From Actinoplanes sp. SE50/110 (lineage in GTDB: Bacteria > Actinomycetota > Actinomycetes > Mycobacteriales > Micromonosporaceae), in assembly GCF_900119315.1 (NCBI RefSeq), contig NZ_LT827010.1, positions 408,001 through 472,000 on the forward strand: a DNA stretch of 64,000 bases, read 5' to 3'. Below, piece after piece: positions 51,026 to 59,259 of this stretch; the stretch's first letter is position 1, and the number at the start of each line of letters is the position of its first letter. The position numbers and the translations under genes are program-made. Below the pieces are notes generated by a model, which saw nothing but the letters and a program-made list of their open reading frames with translations, did no database searches and was not told where the DNA came from.

Positions 51026-52759
51026 TCAGCTCCAGGAAGCGTCGGCCCAGCCGTCCGAGGCCCAGCTCCGGCCGTACCAGCAGTTGCTCGCCCAGCTGCG
51101 GCCGTCCCATCCGTTGTCGGCCCAGCTGCGTCCGGCCCAGCTCCGGCCGGCCCAGCTCCGCCCGGTCCAGTCGGAGCCGGTCCAGGACGGCGCGGTCCAG
51201 CCGGCGGTGGACGGGTCCCATCCGGTGCCGGTCCAGGTGGTGCCGTTGAAGGTGCCGCCGGACCAGGCTGTCCTGGCGACGTTCCAGGACTGGCCGAAGA
51301 TGTCCTTCTCGCCGGTGAGCGGGATGCCGTCGATCAGTACGTGTCCGCTGCCGCGGGCGCCTTCGAGGGTGCCCAGCCCGGTCGTGGCGGTGAAGTTCTG
51401 CACCGGGGCGCTGGCCGGGTTGAGACCGAGGGACATGTGCACGTCGACCAGGCCGGTGCCCTGCCAGATGCTCTTGGCCAGCGGGAACGGGTTGGCCTTC
51501 GCGGTGATCAGCCACTTGATCTGGTCGGGGGTGGCCGCCGGGTATTTCTGGGCGAGCAGGGCCGCGACGCCGGAGACGACGGCGGTGGCCTGGGAGGTGC
51601 CGCTGCCGCGGATGAACCGCGTGCCGACCCGTCCCGCGGGGTTGTTCTGGTCGACGTAGCTGTTGGGCACGCGGAGACCGAGGATGTGGACGCCGGGCGC
51701 GACGACGTCGACGTGCCGGGTGCCGGTACCGCGCTGCGCGAACGCCGGGATCAGATCGTCGGCGGCGCCGGCGGTGTTCTTCGGGTCCTCGGCACCGACG
51801 GCGATTACATAGGGGTTGGACGCCGGGTCGGCGAGTTCCTCCCGGGTGGTTCCGTCGTTGCCGGCCGACACCACCACCACGATGCCGCGCCGCCACGCCT
51901 GCTCGACCGCGTACGACAGCGGGTCCAGCACGGACGACTGGGTGCTGTCGGTCCCGTAGGAGAGGTTGAGGACCCGGATGTTCAGGCCGCTGTCGTGAGC
52001 GTGCTGGGCGACCCAGCCGATCGCCGCGATCACCTGGGACACGTCCGCCGAGCCGTCCGAGGCGGCGACCTTGAGGCTCACGATCCGGGCGTCGGGGGCC
52101 ATGCCGGTGAACCCGGTGCTCGCCGAGTACTGGGCCGGGGTGCCGGCCGAGTCCCGGCCGGCGATGATCGAGGCCATGTGGGTGCCGTGCCCGAAGGTGT
52201 CACGGTAGCGGACATCGGCGTACTGCGACTCGAACGACAGGTCCGGTCCGTTCACCACGTTGCCGGAGGTCAGGCCGGGAACCGTGGCCACCCCGGAGTC
52301 GATCAGCGCGACGTCCACGCCCTTGCCGGTGTAGCCGGCCTTCCAGGCGTCGTTGACGTGCATGGTGTTCCGGACGAAGGACAGCGATCCCTCGTCTTTG
52401 GTCGCGTCGTAGCCGAGCGCCGGATCGACCGCCTTCAGGTGGCCGGTGCTGTTCGCGGTCACCGACCGTACGCCGGCCGTCGCCCGCAGGGTCGTCACCA
52501 GTGCCGGCGAGACCTGCGCGGTGAACCCGTCGACGATCGGCAGTTCCCGTTGCACCGTTCCGCCGGATCGCCGTACCAGTGCTTCGACGCCGGCGACGCG
52601 CGAGGCGTCCTGGAGCGAGACGATGACCTGCTCCGCGGCGACGGCGGGGGTTGTCGCCGCCGCGGCCGGTGCGGCACCGGTCAGGCAGCCGGCTCCGGCG
52701 GCGAGAACCACCGGCCCGATCGCCAGACCACGTCGCAGCGACCTCAATGCCCCAACCAC
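51026..52759 (-). CDS. Secreted subtilisin-like protease (S8) with Trp-rich repeat tail
   Basis: The product is about 577 residues: a signal peptide (to about residue 34), an I9-type propeptide (E-Q-V-I-V-S-L and on), then the S8 domain with Asp154 (D-S-G-V), His191 (G-H-G-T-H) and Ser389 (G-T-S-Q-A). From about residue 495 the tail is nearly all short repeats of S-W-A-G-R or D-W-T-G-R, with roughly 20 Trp in 80 residues. GTG 52759 follows GAGGAGG. The tail may bind the cell wall or a polymer. It is divergent from the polymorphic toxin gene; a role in toxin release is conjecture. Confidence 0.9.
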   Translation of the reverse strand: MVGALRSLRRGLAIGPVVLAAGAGCLTGAAPAAAATTPAVAAEQVIVSLQDASRVAGVEALVRRSGGTVQRELPIVDGFTAQVSPALVTTLRATAGVRSVTANSTGHLKAVDPALGYDATKDEGSLSFVRNTMHVNDAWKAGYTGKGVDVALIDSGVATVPGLTSGNVVNGPDLSFESQYADVRYRDTFGHGTHMASIIAGRDSAGTPAQYSASTGFTGMAPDARIVSLKVAASDGSADVSQVIAAIGWVAQHAHDSGLNIRVLNLSYGTDSTQSSVLDPLSYAVEQAWRRGIVVVVSAGNDGTTREELADPASNPYVIAVGAEDPKNTAGAADDLIPAFAQRGTGTRHVDVVAPGVHILGLRVPNSYVDQNNPAGRVGTRFIRGSGTSQATAVVSGVAALLAQKYPAATPDQIKWLITAKANPFPLAKSIWQGTGLVDVHMSLGLNPASAPVQNFTATTGLGTLEGARGSGHVLIDGIPLTGEKDIFGQSWNVARTAWSGGTFNGTTWTGTGWDPSTAGWTAPSWTGSDWTGRSWAGRSWAGRSWADNGWDGRSWASNCWYGRSWASDGWADASWS

Positions 52760-53196
52760 ATTTCCTCCTCGTCGCGAAGGCCGGTCGGGCCTTCCCGCCG
52801 GTGACCATCGGCAACCGGGCCGCAACCTGAAGAACTTCTCTCGGGTTCGTCGGCAGTTACGGTGATCTATGGCATAGGGACATACTCGACCTTCCCGGCA
52901 AATGACCGGTAAGCGCCTATCCGAGGTGTCGGCGACCGGCGGCTTGCTGTAAGACTGCATCGATTGATCTCACCGCCATCCCTCAGCGGACGGCGGGTCA
53001 ACCGATATGCGGCGGCCGGTCAGGTCGTCGTGATGATGGTACGGGGGTTCCATCGTGGCTTTCTGGACGCTTCGTCGTGCGCTTTCGCCGATCGCCCGTC
53101 CCCATGGCGTGAACGGCCGGTAGCCGGCGCCATCCCACCATCGTCGCGTCGCCGACGGGCGGCGCTCTTTGTCCTGCTCTTCGGCTCGATCGGGAA
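52760..53196. other. Divergent intergenic region between protease and toxin genes
   Basis: This 437-bp region has no supportable gene. It should carry promoters for both genes. Nearest the toxin start a T-rich segment (CTTTGTCCTGCTCTTCGG) is followed by GGGAA and the ATG. I see no clear paired -35/-10 elements. Confidence 0.4.
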
Positions 53197-56100
53197 ATGA
53201 GTCTCGTGAAATCTTCCATGCAACGACGCCGCCTGCGGTGGATCGTAGGTCTGGCGGCCGGCTTGGCCGTCGCCGTGGCGGTGCCGGGTGGCGCCGCGGT
53301 GGCGGCGCCGCGGGTGCAGGCGCCGGTGGTGCAGCCGCACGCGCTGACCGTCCAGGAGGCGCTGCAGCAACTCCTCGGCGCGGACACCAAGGCGCCGGCC
53401 GACACACCGATCGACGACGCCGACCTGGATCGGATGCTGACCCAGGATCTGGCCGACTACGACGCGGATCCGGCGGTGCGGGCCGCTGCCACGGCGGTGC
53501 TGGCCACCAACGATCCGGCGCAGATCAAGGACTTTCTGGACAACGGGCTGCCGGTCTACCGCAAGGCCGATCAGCAGCGCCAGAAGGACCAGGCGGACCA
53601 CAACCGGGTCCAGGTCCAGGAGTGGGCCGTCTCCGGCAGCCCGACCGTGCGGCAGCGGGCGCAGGCCGCTCTGGACTCCAACGACAACGCGAAGATCGCC
53701 GCGTTCGTGGCGACCGGGCATGACGCCGCCGATCTGGCGGACAAGCAGGATGCGCTGAACGCGGCGCAGCAGGCCAAGCTGATCCAGGGCCGGGTCGAGC
53801 AAATGGTCGCCAACGGTGGCTACGAGGTGCAGAAGCTCGGCCAGGCCGCGCTGGACAGTGAGGACCCGGTGGTCATCGCCGAGTTCTACAACACCGGGTA
53901 CGCGGCGGCCAGCAAGCAGGACGCGGACGCGCAGCAGCAGATCACCGACGCGCTCGCGGCCCGGTCCAAGGCGGTCGCCGACCTGACCGATCTGGCCCAG
54001 CGGGCCGCCCAGGCCGCGGACGCGCAGAAGAAGATCATCCAGGCGAGTGTCGCCGCGACGCAGGCATTGACCTCGGCGTCGAACGCGATGGGTCTGGCGA
54101 ACAAGGAGGCCAAGCAGGCCGACTCGATCTACGCCGCGGACATCCCGCTGCGCAACGCCGGCAAGGCGACGCACACCACGGACGTGATGAACCTGCGGAT
54201 GCAGGCGTGTCAGGACGCCGTCACCGCCCAGGGATACGCCGACCAGGTGACCGGGCAGTCCGGGGTCGCGGCGACCGCGGCGCAGACACTGGACAAGACC
54301 GGTCTGTCGCACAACATCGCGTGGGCCGACGTGATCCAGGCGCAGGCCGATGCGGGCACCTCGGCCGCGGGGGCCGCGATGACCGCCTGCCAGGCGGCGA
54401 CCGCGACCGAGGGCGCGAGTCGCACGCTGGACGCGGATCACGCCGCGACCGTGGATGCCAACAACGCGGTCAAGTATCGGCAGGCCGCGGAGCGGGAGCA
54501 GGCGTCGGCGGAGAAGCTGGCCGACCGGGCGGAGAAGCTGGCCGCGGCCGCGCAGGCCGCCGCCACCGACGCGCACAACCAGCGGGTCCGGGCCGAGAAC
54601 GACGCGGACAGCGCGCAGGGGCACGCCGACAACGCCGCCGCCGACTACCAGGCCGCCAAGCAGCAGCAGGCCAAGGCGCGGGCGGCGGCGAGTGCGGCGA
54701 TCAGCCAGTCGATCACCGCGTACCAGGCGGCCGGCCGGGCGATCGATCAGCAGAACATCGTGATCGGCAAGGCCGGTGAGGCCAAGACCAAGCAGGAGGA
54801 CGCGCTGGCCGCGGGCGCCGCGTTCGCCGGCAAGGCGCAGCGGGCCAAGACGCTGATCGAGAAGGCCAAGGCCGACGATCAGAACACCAGCTCCAAGGAG
54901 TTCGCGGCGCAGGCCGCCGAGGCACACCTGCTGTCCGCGGAGATGGCCTGCAAGTATCCGGACAACCCGTCCGGGAACGGTTGCCCGGGCACCGCGGAGA
55001 TGCAGCGGCTGCGCAATGACGCCGCGTCCCTGAGGGCGATCGCCAACGCCGCCAAGAACGCCTCCGACCAGTCGAAGAGGGACGCGAACGCGGCGTCGGA
55101 CGCGTCCTCGGCCGCTGCCGCTGACGCCCGCCAGGCCGCCGCGGCTGCCGCTGCCGCGGCCGCGGATGCGCGTGCCGCCGAGCACCAGGCCGCGCTGGCC
55201 CGGCAGGACGCCGCGGACGCCAAGACCGCGGCGGTCAAGGCGATCAAGGACGCGAACGCGGCCAACGCCGACGCCCGCGCGGCGGTGCAGGCCGCCCGCA
55301 CCTCGATCAACAAGGCGACCGCCGCGCGCGCCGACGCGGACATGACCGCGCAGGCGGCGCAGGACGCGGTCCGGCAGTCGGCGGTCGCGTCGTTCTGGTC
55401 GCGGATCTCCGGCCGGGCGGCGATCGATGCGCGGATCACCGCGGCCGGGATCGCCGACCCGGCCGCTTCGGCGATCGATGTGGCTTCGGGCTACGCGGCG
55501 ACCGACAGCGACGCCGCGATGGCGGTCGACATCGCGAACAATGCGCTGCAGATCGCCGACTCGCAGGCCACCGCCGCGCAGCAGCACGCCGACGACGCCG
55601 CCGCGGCGGCCGCGCACGCGCAGCAGATGGCGGACCTGGCCGTGGCACAGGTCAAGCCGGCGTATGTGGCGGCGCAGAAGGCGGCCGAGGCGGCCAACCG
55701 CGCGGTCCAGGCCGCCAACACCGCGATCCAGGCCGCGAAGAGCGCAGCCAAGGAGGCACAGGGCGCCGTCGACGCGGCCAAGGACGCAGCGGAGGCGGCC
55801 AGGGACGCGGGTAATTCGGCCCAGGACGCCGCGATCGCGGCGGCGCAGGCCGGCAGCGACTCGGGGACGGCGCAGCAGGCGGCGAACAACGCCAGCGGTT
55901 ACGCGAGCAAGGCGCAGCAGGCGGCGACCAACGCGAACGTGTTGTCCGGGAAGATCTCGGACGTCAGCACGAACATCACCAACCTGTCGAACAGCATCTG
56001 GGGCATCGCGCAGGCGATGTCGGGGATCGCCAAGGATCTGAAGAACGCCGCCTGGGCGAAGTACAACGCGGAGCAGGCGGCCGCCGAGGCCAAGGTCAAC

Positions 56101-57645
56101 GACTGGATCGACGACAAGGCCAATTGGCTCAACGACCACGTCTTCGGTGGTTCCCAGATCGGCAAGGGCATCACCGACAGCGCGGCCGGGATGGCCAAGG
56201 GCCTGCTGGTGACCAGTAGTTGCGTCGGTGGCACGTTCCTGGGCAGCGACAACGCGGCCGGTGACGAGTGGAGCGTCCCGGACGTCAGCTACCTGCCGAA
56301 ATCGGACAAGGCCTGCAACGCCCTGGTCAAGGGGATCAAGGATCTCATCCTCCACCCCTGGGAACTGCTGCACTGGAGCGATTGGAAGGAGAAGGGCTGG
56401 CAGTACACCCTCGGTGAGGTCATCTTCGACGTTGTCACCATCGGCGGCACCGACGGCCTCGGCATCTTCGCGAAGCTGGGTGAGTCCGGCGCGATCCAGA
56501 CCGCGAAAGCGGCGATCAAGGACATCGCCAAGATGTCCGCCAAGGATCTGCTCGCCGGCGCCGCCAAGTTCACGGTCGACAACCTGAGCAACGCGATCAA
56601 GGCGCTCGGCACGGTCGACGTCGCCCGTCTGCTCGAACTGTCCGGGAAGATCGGCGCCAAGCTCACCTTCTCTCCGGAGGAGCTGGCCGCGCTGTCCAAG
56701 GCCGCGGTCACCAAGGGCATGGACGCGATCGAGGACACCCTGCGGAAGCTGGGCAGCACACCCGTCCTGCAGGGTCTGAAGGACCTCGTCGAGCGGTGCT
56801 TCACCCCGCACAGCTTCACCGCCGACACCCGGGTCGTGCTCGCGGACGGCTCCACCAGGCGGATCGCGGACATCGCGGTCGGCGACCGGGTCCTCGCCGT
56901 CGATCCGATCACGTACGTCCGCCGGGCCGAACCGGTCACGGCACTGCACCGCGACATCGACACCACGCTGGCCGACGTGAAGGTGCGGGACCGGGCCGGT
57001 CGGATCAGCGTCATCCACACCACGCCGGGTCACGTGTTCTGGGATCAGTCGAACCTGCGCTGGGTCGAGGCTGCGCGGTTGGCGTCCGGCACGCTGCTCG
57101 CCTCGGCGGACGCCCAGCGGGTGACGGTCGTCGACGTCCAGACCTTCGGCGGCAGTCAACCGATGTACGACCTGACGGTCGCCGCCATCCACTCGTTCAT
57201 GGTGGTGGCGGGTCGCTCGGCGGTCCTGGTTCACAACGAACAGACGGCACGTGCGCCGAAGCCCGATGTGGACCACGATTACCTTAAGACCATGGTCCGT
57301 TATCTGTACAAGTCGCTCGATCTGGCGCCCGAGCTGAACATCACCATCTACGGTGACGGCACGACCATGGCGGCGCTCATGAACGAGTGGAAGACGGGCG
57401 AAGCGACCAACGGCAGCGAGCATTTGACGAAGATCCGGGACGTGCAGAACGGACTCACCAAGTTCCTCAACACGGAGGGATACTGGAAGAAGCCGAAAAA
57501 GGGCGAGAAGAAAGTGTGGATCGACTTCACCACCCGTACGTCGAAGGACATCGCGGTCGCCACGGACCTTCTCAAGGCCGTCAACGACTCGCTGGCCAAC
57601 AGCTACGTCGACTTCAGTGATTACAAGGCGTTGCTGGGGTGCTGA
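53197..57645 (+). CDS. Secreted polymorphic toxin with ALF-type repeats, helical filament, Hint domain and variable tip
   Basis: This is a 1482-residue modular protein. Residues 1-~40 are a Sec signal. About 85-240 hold three ALF-type repeats (A-A-x-A-V-L-A-T-N-D-P-A-Q-I-K-D-F-L and relatives). About 240-960 is an extremely Ala-rich coiled-coil rod. About 960-1200 is a pretoxin region with amphipathic Gly segments. About 1201-1347 is a Hint autoprotease: first residue Cys in C-F-T-P-H-S-F, an H-T-T-P-G-H motif and terminal V-L-V-H-N. About 1348-1482 is the tip. Such proteins display a toxin and may cleave it off through Hint. The ATG at 53197 is my start; ATG 53218 is an alternative. The stop overlaps the immunity candidate (TGATG). 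Confidence 0.88.
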   Translation: MSLVKSSMQRRRLRWIVGLAAGLAVAVAVPGGAAVAAPRVQAPVVQPHALTVQEALQQLLGADTKAPADTPIDDADLDRMLTQDLADYDADPAVRAAATAVLATNDPAQIKDFLDNGLPVYRKADQQRQKDQADHNRVQVQEWAVSGSPTVRQRAQAALDSNDNAKIAAFVATGHDAADLADKQDALNAAQQAKLIQGRVEQMVANGGYEVQKLGQAALDSEDPVVIAEFYNTGYAAASKQDADAQQQITDALAARSKAVADLTDLAQRAAQAADAQKKIIQASVAATQALTSASNAMGLANKEAKQADSIYAADIPLRNAGKATHTTDVMNLRMQACQDAVTAQGYADQVTGQSGVAATAAQTLDKTGLSHNIAWADVIQAQADAGTSAAGAAMTACQAATATEGASRTLDADHAATVDANNAVKYRQAAEREQASAEKLADRAEKLAAAAQAAATDAHNQRVRAENDADSAQGHADNAAADYQAAKQQQAKARAAASAAISQSITAYQAAGRAIDQQNIVIGKAGEAKTKQEDALAAGAAFAGKAQRAKTLIEKAKADDQNTSSKEFAAQAAEAHLLSAEMACKYPDNPSGNGCPGTAEMQRLRNDAASLRAIANAAKNASDQSKRDANAASDASSAAAADARQAAAAAAAAAADARAAEHQAALARQDAADAKTAAVKAIKDANAANADARAAVQAARTSINKATAARADADMTAQAAQDAVRQSAVASFWSRISGRAAIDARITAAGIADPAASAIDVASGYAATDSDAAMAVDIANNALQIADSQATAAQQHADDAAAAAAHAQQMADLAVAQVKPAYVAAQKAAEAANRAVQAANTAIQAAKSAAKEAQGAVDAAKDAAEAARDAGNSAQDAAIAAAQAGSDSGTAQQAANNASGYASKAQQAATNANVLSGKISDVSTNITNLSNSIWGIAQAMSGIAKDLKNAAWAKYNAEQAAAEAKVNDWIDDKANWLNDHVFGGSQIGKGITDSAAGMAKGLLVTSSCVGGTFLGSDNAAGDEWSVPDVSYLPKSDKACNALVKGIKDLILHPWELLHWSDWKEKGWQYTLGEVIFDVVTIGGTDGLGIFAKLGESGAIQTAKAAIKDIAKMSAKDLLAGAAKFTVDNLSNAIKALGTVDVARLLELSGKIGAKLTFSPEELAALSKAAVTKGMDAIEDTLRKLGSTPVLQGLKDLVERCFTPHSFTADTRVVLADGSTRRIADIAVGDRVLAVDPITYVRRAEPVTALHRDIDTTLADVKVRDRAGRISVIHTTPGHVFWDQSNLRWVEAARLASGTLLASADAQRVTVVDVQTFGGSQPMYDLTVAAIHSFMVVAGRSAVLVHNEQTARAPKPDVDHDYLKTMVRYLYKSLDLAPELNITIYGDGTTMAALMNEWKTGEATNGSEHLTKIRDVQNGLTKFLNTEGYWKKPKKGEKKVWIDFTTRTSKDIAVATDLLKAVNDSLANSYVDFSDYKALLGC

Positions 57646-58016
57646 TGGATGGCCGGCCGGCTGTGGAAAGGGTTGCCGACGCGCTGTTGGCCGCTCTCCC
57701 GGACTTCGACTACGTGTATTCCAACAACATTGAAGCCTATGATCGGTTCTCGCCGGGTTTGTTCTTCTGGGAGGTGGTCCAGGCGACGGTCCGGTCCTAC
57801 CTGGGTGACCAGGACGAGCCGGATTGGCGCAGCACCCTCGACTTCATGGAAAGTGCCGTCCGGTCCGGCAGCCAGGACGAGAGGAAGGCGGTCGGCTTCC
57901 ACTTCCTGTGGAACCTGCCGAACCGCGGCGACCCCGGACATGACCTGGTCGGCGAGCTGGGGCCGGAGCTGACCCGGATTCTCACCCGGATGCAGCACGG
58001 GCAGCCGGTCGACTGA
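57645..58016 (+). CDS. Candidate immunity protein for the polymorphic toxin
   Basis: This 123-residue cytosolic, acidic, helical protein starts within the toxin stop (TGATG), so it is made with the toxin. Features are A-L-P-D-F-D-Y-V-Y-S-N-N-I-E-A-Y, Y-L-G-D-Q-D-E-P-D-W, and H-F-L-W-N-L-P-N-R-G-D-P-G. The last resembles a motif I recall from DUF7674-type proteins that follow toxins, unverified. Small size, low pI and coupling are typical of immunity genes. It would neutralise the C-terminal tip domain. A hairpin at 58027-58062 ends the unit. Confidence 0.7.
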   Translation: MDGRPAVERVADALLAALPDFDYVYSNNIEAYDRFSPGLFFWEVVQATVRSYLGDQDEPDWRSTLDFMESAVRSGSQDERKAVGFHFLWNLPNRGDPGHDLVGELGPELTRILTRMQHGQPVD

Positions 58017-58026
58017 GTCGACCCCG

Positions 58027-58062
58027 GCGGCCGATCGGCGTGTTCCTCAGCCGATCGGCCGC
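58027..58062. terminator. Bidirectional terminator between immunity and MFS genes
   Basis: Thirteen-bp arms, GCGGCCGATCGGC and GCCGATCGGCCGC, flank a 10-nt loop. The right arm covers the last codons of the leftward MFS gene. Confidence 0.75.
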
Positions 58063-59219
58063 AGGGCCCGGGACACCGCGAACGCCACCCCGAGCAGCGC
58101 CGCCACGGCCAGCAGGCCGTGCACCACGGTCAGGTGGTCGCCGAGGAAGCCGATCAGCGGCGGTCCGCCGAGAAAGGCGACGTAGCCGATCGAGGCGACC
58201 ACCCCGACCCGCGGCGCGGCCTTCGCCGGGTCGTCGGCGGCCGCGCTCATCCCGACCGGGAAGCCGAGGGACGCGCCGACACCCCAGAGCAGGGCGCCGG
58301 CGAAGGCGAACGCCGGGTGCGGGCCGAACGCGAACAGCAGCAGCCCGCCCAGGCCGATCACGGCCAGGACGCGCAGGACCGGGACCCGGCCGTACCGGTC
58401 GAGCAGCCCCGGCCCGTACCACCGGGCAACGGTCATCGCGGCGAGGAAGACCGCGAAGGTGAGCGTGCCGATCTCGGCCGAGGTGCCGTAGTCGTCGATC
58501 ATCGCGACGTTGATCCAGTCGATGCCGGCGCCCTCGGTGAACGCGAACGCCAGCACGACGACGCCGATCAGCAGGGTGCGCGGCTCCCGCCAGAAGGCCA
58601 GCGACTCGCGGAACCCGGCGGTCTCCGCGGCCTCCGGCGAGGACGTGTCCGGGCCGAACCGGCGCACGGCGACGGCCACCGTCAGTGTGGCAATCATGAT
58701 CAGAACCACCATGTGCACGGTCACCGAGATCCCGGCCGCCACCGCGCCGGCGCCGGCGATCGCGCCGGCCACCGTGCCGACGCTGTAGCCGGCGTGGAAA
58801 CGCGGCATGATCGCCCGGCCCAGGCGGCGCTCGACGACCGCGGCCTGCACGTTCATCGCCACATCCCAGGCACCGGTGGCGAACCCGTAGACGTAGAGCC
58901 CGATGACGACCGGAAGCACGCCGAACCGGTAGCCGACGCCGACCACGCTCATCGCCAGGCCCAGCGTCACCGCCATCACGGTCACCGTCCGGCGCGAACC
59001 GAACCGGCCGACCAGGTGCCCGGCCAGCGGCAGCGAGGTGATCGAACCGACCGCGGTGGCCAGCAGCACCAGACCGAGCCCGGACGGGCTGAGCCGCAGC
59101 GAGTCCCGGATCTGCGGGATCCGGGCGGCGAACGTCGCCACCACGAAACCCAGGGCGATGAACGCGATATAGACGCTTCTCGTGGTGCCGCGGAGCGCGC
59201 TGCCGGTGCTGGTGATCAC
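58047..59219 (-). CDS. MFS transporter
   Basis: This 390-residue polytopic protein has 12 predicted helices, with G-R-F-G-S-R-R-T between helices 2 and 3 and D-R-Y-G-R-V-P in the second half, both MFS loop signatures. It resembles sugar/drug exporters of the YbjJ kind (F-A-A-R-I-P-Q-I-R near the start). I chose GTG 59219, because TAGCCT lies 7 nt upstream; GTG 59240 would abut the opposite reading frame. It is head-to-head with the FAD reductase, and the two may share a metabolite. Substrate unknown. Confidence 0.87.
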   Translation of the reverse strand: MITSTGSALRGTTRSVYIAFIALGFVVATFAARIPQIRDSLRLSPSGLGLVLLATAVGSITSLPLAGHLVGRFGSRRTVTVMAVTLGLAMSVVGVGYRFGVLPVVIGLYVYGFATGAWDVAMNVQAAVVERRLGRAIMPRFHAGYSVGTVAGAIAGAGAVAAGISVTVHMVVLIMIATLTVAVAVRRFGPDTSSPEAAETAGFRESLAFWREPRTLLIGVVVLAFAFTEGAGIDWINVAMIDDYGTSAEIGTLTFAVFLAAMTVARWYGPGLLDRYGRVPVLRVLAVIGLGGLLLFAFGPHPAFAFAGALLWGVGASLGFPVGMSAAADDPAKAAPRVGVVASIGYVAFLGGPPLIGFLGDHLTVVHGLLAVAALLGVAFAVSRALRPIG

Positions 59220-59259
59220 CGACAGGAGGCTACCGGTCACGTGTCTAGACTTCTGTCCG
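59219..59259. promoter_or_regulatory. Face-to-face leaderless promoters
   Basis: On the minus strand TAGCCT (59232-59227) is 7 nt before GTG 59219. On the plus strand TAGACT (59246-59251) is 7 nt before GTG 59259. Only 39 bp separate the two start codons, so each -35 region lies inside or beyond the other -10. Confidence 0.6.

Noticed and set aside
53020-57423. 1467-codon open frame antisense to the toxin gene
   Set aside because: It is a mirror of the Ala-rich coding strand: rich in Arg, Gly, Val and Leu, with no domain. High GC codon bias keeps antisense frames open.
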